DNA from: Aureliella helgolandensis
GTDB taxonomy: Bacteria > Planctomycetota > Planctomycetia > Pirellulales > Pirellulaceae
Reading direction: 5' to 3'
Assembly (NCBI RefSeq): GCF_007752135.1
Contig: NZ_CP036298.1
Coordinates: 7,556,501-7,620,500 of the forward strand
DNA length: 64,000 bases
Both the position numbers and the translations under genes were made by a program. Numbering within the stretch: position 1 is the stretch's first letter; each line of letters starts with the position of its first letter. The notes beneath the pieces were generated by a model. It was given only the letters and a program-made list of their open reading frames with translations. It had not been told where the DNA came from and did not search any database. Positions 62,501-64,000 of the stretch are shown here, one piece after another.

Positions 62501-64000
62501 CCGCATCTTGGGTAATGGCGGAGCGGACAAGAATTTCGCGACCTCGACTGACAACCTCGCCTACGAGATCGGATTCGACAACTTGGGGAATGCGTTGCCT
62601 GACGGCTCGACATTCGACGTTCCCAAAGACGTTTCGGTAATGATCGATGCCGGTGCCATCTTGAAGATGCGACGTTCCCGCGTAGGCGTGGGCAGCACTT
62701 CAGTCAACGTCGATCGCAGCGCCGGCAGCTTGCTGGTTCTCGGGACACCGACCCTGCAAACGGCCTCCGGAAACATTTTGACCGATGCCAGTGGCAACGC
62801 ACTTTCTGGCAGCGTCTTCTTCACGAGCCTCAACGATGCGTCACTCGGCAAAAACGCTAACCCCAACGTCGTAGGTTCGACCCCCGTTGCTGGCGATTGG
62901 GGTGGGCTCGACTTCCGCGCCCGAGTCGATGCGGCGAACCCAGCCCGTGAGAACCTGGAAGATCAGGGTATTTTCCTGAACTGGGTCAGCAATGCGGACA
63001 TTCGTTACGGTGGCGGTCAAGTCGTCGTGGATGGACTGTCCCAAGTCGTCACCCCTATTCAATTGGTGGATTCGCGTCCGGCGATCATCAACAGCGACAT
63101 CGTCACGAGCGCCGATGCCGCCATGAGTGCGACCCCCGACAGCTTCTTGGAAAGCAACTTCCACTCTCCCCTGGAACAAGGTGCGGTCATACCGTTCACC
63201 GTCGACTACGACCGCGTGGGCCCAGAGATCTACGGCAACCACCTCGTTGGCAATTCGATCAACGGAATGCAAATACGTGTCCGCACTCCGTCGGCAGTCG
63301 AGAAGCTCACCGTGTCGGGACGTTTTGACGACACCGACATCGTGCACTACATCCCTGAGAACCTGGAGATCCAAGGTACTCCTGGCGGAGCTTTGCAGAA
63401 TGAGCAAGCTCCATCCTCCACTGGTACACGGCTTGCTAGTCAAGCGGGTGGAACACTCGGAGCGGGAAGCTACACCTACGTCTTTACGACCATCGATTCA
63501 GCGGGCAATGAAGGGCCTGCTTCGGAACCAACTCGTAGCCTATCCAAGGGCTCATCCACCGGTTCCATCGTGCTCTCCAACCTGCCGTCAGCCGTCAGCC
63601 GCATCTACCGTAGCAGTGCGAATGGCTCGGGCCCTTACATCCTAGTTGGACAACCCGCTGCTTCCGTCGGAACATTCATCGATAACGGCAGTGACCTGGG
63701 CGTCACCTTGGTCAACCGCCTCCCATCGGTGTCTGCCAGACTGGATGCCCGTCTAACCATCGATCCAGGAATCGTGGTCAAGAGTCAAGGCGCTCGCATT
63801 GACGTGCAAACAGGCGGTCAATTGATCGCAGAGGGTACCGATGGCAATCCCGTCGTGTTCACTTCGCTAAATGACAATCGCTACGGAGCTGGCGGCACCT
63901 TTGATACGGCCAACCGAGCTGGAACTCAAGCGGCAGCGGCTGGGGATTGGGGTGGCATCTATGTGGGGCACACCTCCAAAGCCAGTTTGGACTATGCAGT
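59544..64000 (+). CDS. Giant surface protein with pseudo-metzincin and PPC-like domains (partial, C-terminus off the right edge)
   Basis: About 1485 residues are visible; no stop before the edge. The N-terminus is basic with LEARQLLA at 32-39, the planctomycete surface-protein motif. A duplicated unit follows: 'ISVELNSNPTLETRVEDIL' (about 125-175) and 'INVELNSNPRYASTVQEFV' (about 240-290). Residues 690-765 resemble a metzincin protease core, but the zinc-binding motif reads Q750-AVG-K754-LLG-LG-D760 where active enzymes have HExGHxxGxxH. A PPC-type beta domain follows (about 785-875), then right-handed beta-helix-like segments (from about 950). ATG at 59544. Probably secreted; length and partner unknown. 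Confidence 0.9.
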   Translation, partial: MAACGLSKSRKLFARTRLQKRSSVRRVLLETLEARQLLAVGPQLLSIQPNTGDLLESGDILNTPPKELVFRFDDSTGIDPNSLDGIRIVRSGDDGLFERASRATDFGTGGQTLVEFYAQEPGQAGNGIEIQFTKVSRNDTRAPIIRVSGRTISVELNSNPTLETRVEDILQAFAQDGDSAASDQVYALRLRGSQTIGIGRTTDATQPLVLTGANSAKASTDFNQGNNLQVRLVARDSGNNGLGITVSVTARDRGVAGAPLVTVNGKAINVELNSNPRYASTVQEFVDALNASDSLSSQLIEAQLVSGVGATRIGNAPITYSPMELTGVTDIEIVPAYVGIGDSDREVIFRFADPLPDDNYRIEILGQGIRTLTNISGQPFNGGASQSVAFELNLGAQVASVVPQPVTIDPATGAVTWDRTSEIDVYLSPDQMIDLSTVSTVNGLSLPQLTAERGTLYIQNSDTIVFTTGTGQTGVLNPQFYQLHSPQGTLTTADDPAAEFPVRIRYYPEANRVSLRFSRDLDRYAPAGGELRLRIGTNETVPLAPAIVDGLTVDPSDTLAGAQDLSSVWTPGAGGSQSVLIDSEIKNTSPLLLDFPGGSDEPGNRQIQIQDNLRLGADSVDGSSVIFYNFQGQLGVLNGSTLLNAITETQKQRVREVLSLYEQYIGVRFIESANLGMTIGVGDMRAIVPFPDVVGGTTPGVAENNQAGFTFYEAGNLISNGQPGTVLDIQDFSDADLNQFGGEFMRAAMQAVGKLLGLGDADELQQMTIQSFASVFAPGVGTEIVMPGDADILHGQYLYRPDSKDIDLYQFKLPIGGKISIEAFAERMNEASLLDSQIRLFQETPDGWQEVASNNDHYSTDSFLELELGQGNYIVGVSASGNATYDPAIADSGIGGRSEGRYQLRMDFQPPADSVLRDGDTQTGTEFDGDADGSPGGVFNFWFRPSNASNTKFVNKAASTSGNGSLATPYKNINAALTAAVPGDVVRILGNGGADKNFATSTDNLAYEIGFDNLGNALPDGSTFDVPKDVSVMIDAGAILKMRRSRVGVGSTSVNVDRSAGSLLVLGTPTLQTASGNILTDASGNALSGSVFFTSLNDASLGKNANPNVVGSTPVAGDWGGLDFRARVDAANPARENLEDQGIFLNWVSNADIRYGGGQVVVDGLSQVVTPIQLVDSRPAIINSDIVTSADAAMSATPDSFLESNFHSPLEQGAVIPFTVDYDRVGPEIYGNHLVGNSINGMQIRVRTPSAVEKLTVSGRFDDTDIVHYIPENLEIQGTPGGALQNEQAPSSTGTRLASQAGGTLGAGSYTYVFTTIDSAGNEGPASEPTRSLSKGSSTGSIVLSNLPSAVSRIYRSSANGSGPYILVGQPAASVGTFIDNGSDLGVTLVNRLPSVSARLDARLTIDPGIVVKSQGARIDVQTGGQLIAEGTDGNPVVFTSLNDNRYGAGGTFDTANRAGTQAAAAGDWGGIYVGHTSKASLDYA

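Overview
The window reads as chromosomal DNA of a planctomycete, most likely of the Pirellulales. The signs are: two giant surface proteins whose N-termini carry the planctomycete LESR/LEAR-Q-L-x-A motif; a Ser/Thr kinase with a DUF1559-like tail next to an ECF sigma factor; DUF1573 and DUF3299 proteins; GTG starts; few strong Shine-Dalgarno sites; and long gene-free gaps filled with short palindromic repeats. I see no rRNA, tRNA, CRISPR array, intact insertion sequence or prophage.

Layout. 1-3451 (minus) is the N-terminal part of a surface protein joining a thioredoxin-like domain, a cyclophilin and cadherin-like repeats. 4.0-6.6 kb holds a double ACT-domain protein, a YbgC-type thioesterase and an M19 dipeptidase. 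6.8-11.9 kb is a four-gene overlapping ABC-2 exporter operon. 12.1-17.4 kb has a duplicated DUF3467 protein, Maf, a probable lipoprotein, a GDSL hydrolase, a REP-like repeat cluster and a small zinc-ribbon protein. 17.5-21.2 kb is metH. 22.0-27.0 kb contains a hypothetical gene and then a three-gene module: an Ala/Pro-rich membrane protein, a BY-kinase-like ATPase with an altered P-loop, and an ExeA-like ATPase. 27.1-29.4 kb is RNase R, and 29.9-33.0 kb a response-regulator operon. 33.1-37.3 kb holds four same-strand exported or membrane proteins, each with a close cysteine pair (DUF1573, two DUF3299-like, one CPFC protein). 38.0-42.1 kb is rpmF-fabD-fabG-acpP-fabF, a type II fatty acid synthesis cluster without plsX and fabH. 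42.1-44.2 kb carries a 241-bp tandem repeat, an ECF sigma factor, an inverted repeat pair and then, divergently, the kinase. 47.2-58.8 kb is mostly single genes: RNA cyclic phosphodiesterase, PfkB kinase, hexose-6-phosphate mutarotase, YheT hydrolase, an FG-GAP/esterase fusion, a double PpiC isomerase, an aminotransferase and a small lipoprotein. 59544 to the right edge is the second giant surface protein, which contains a metzincin-like segment lacking every zinc ligand.

Most notable. (1) The kinase at 44226-46952 appears to combine an anti-sigma-type zinc finger, a Ser/Thr kinase, a membrane helix, a SecD P1-head-like domain and a DUF1559-like domain; with the divergent ECF gene it looks like a transmembrane signalling pair. 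(2) The surface protein at 1-3451 joins redox and prolyl-isomerase folds to an adhesin-like tail. (3) The surface protein at 59544 carries a probable pseudo-protease. (4) The cysteine-pair cluster at 33-37 kb may be an uncharacterised exported thiol or metal module. (5) Several families of short palindromic repeats recur across intergenic loci. Starts were moved inward from the longest open frame wherever homology or a signal peptide pointed to a downstream codon; these cases are stated in the entries.
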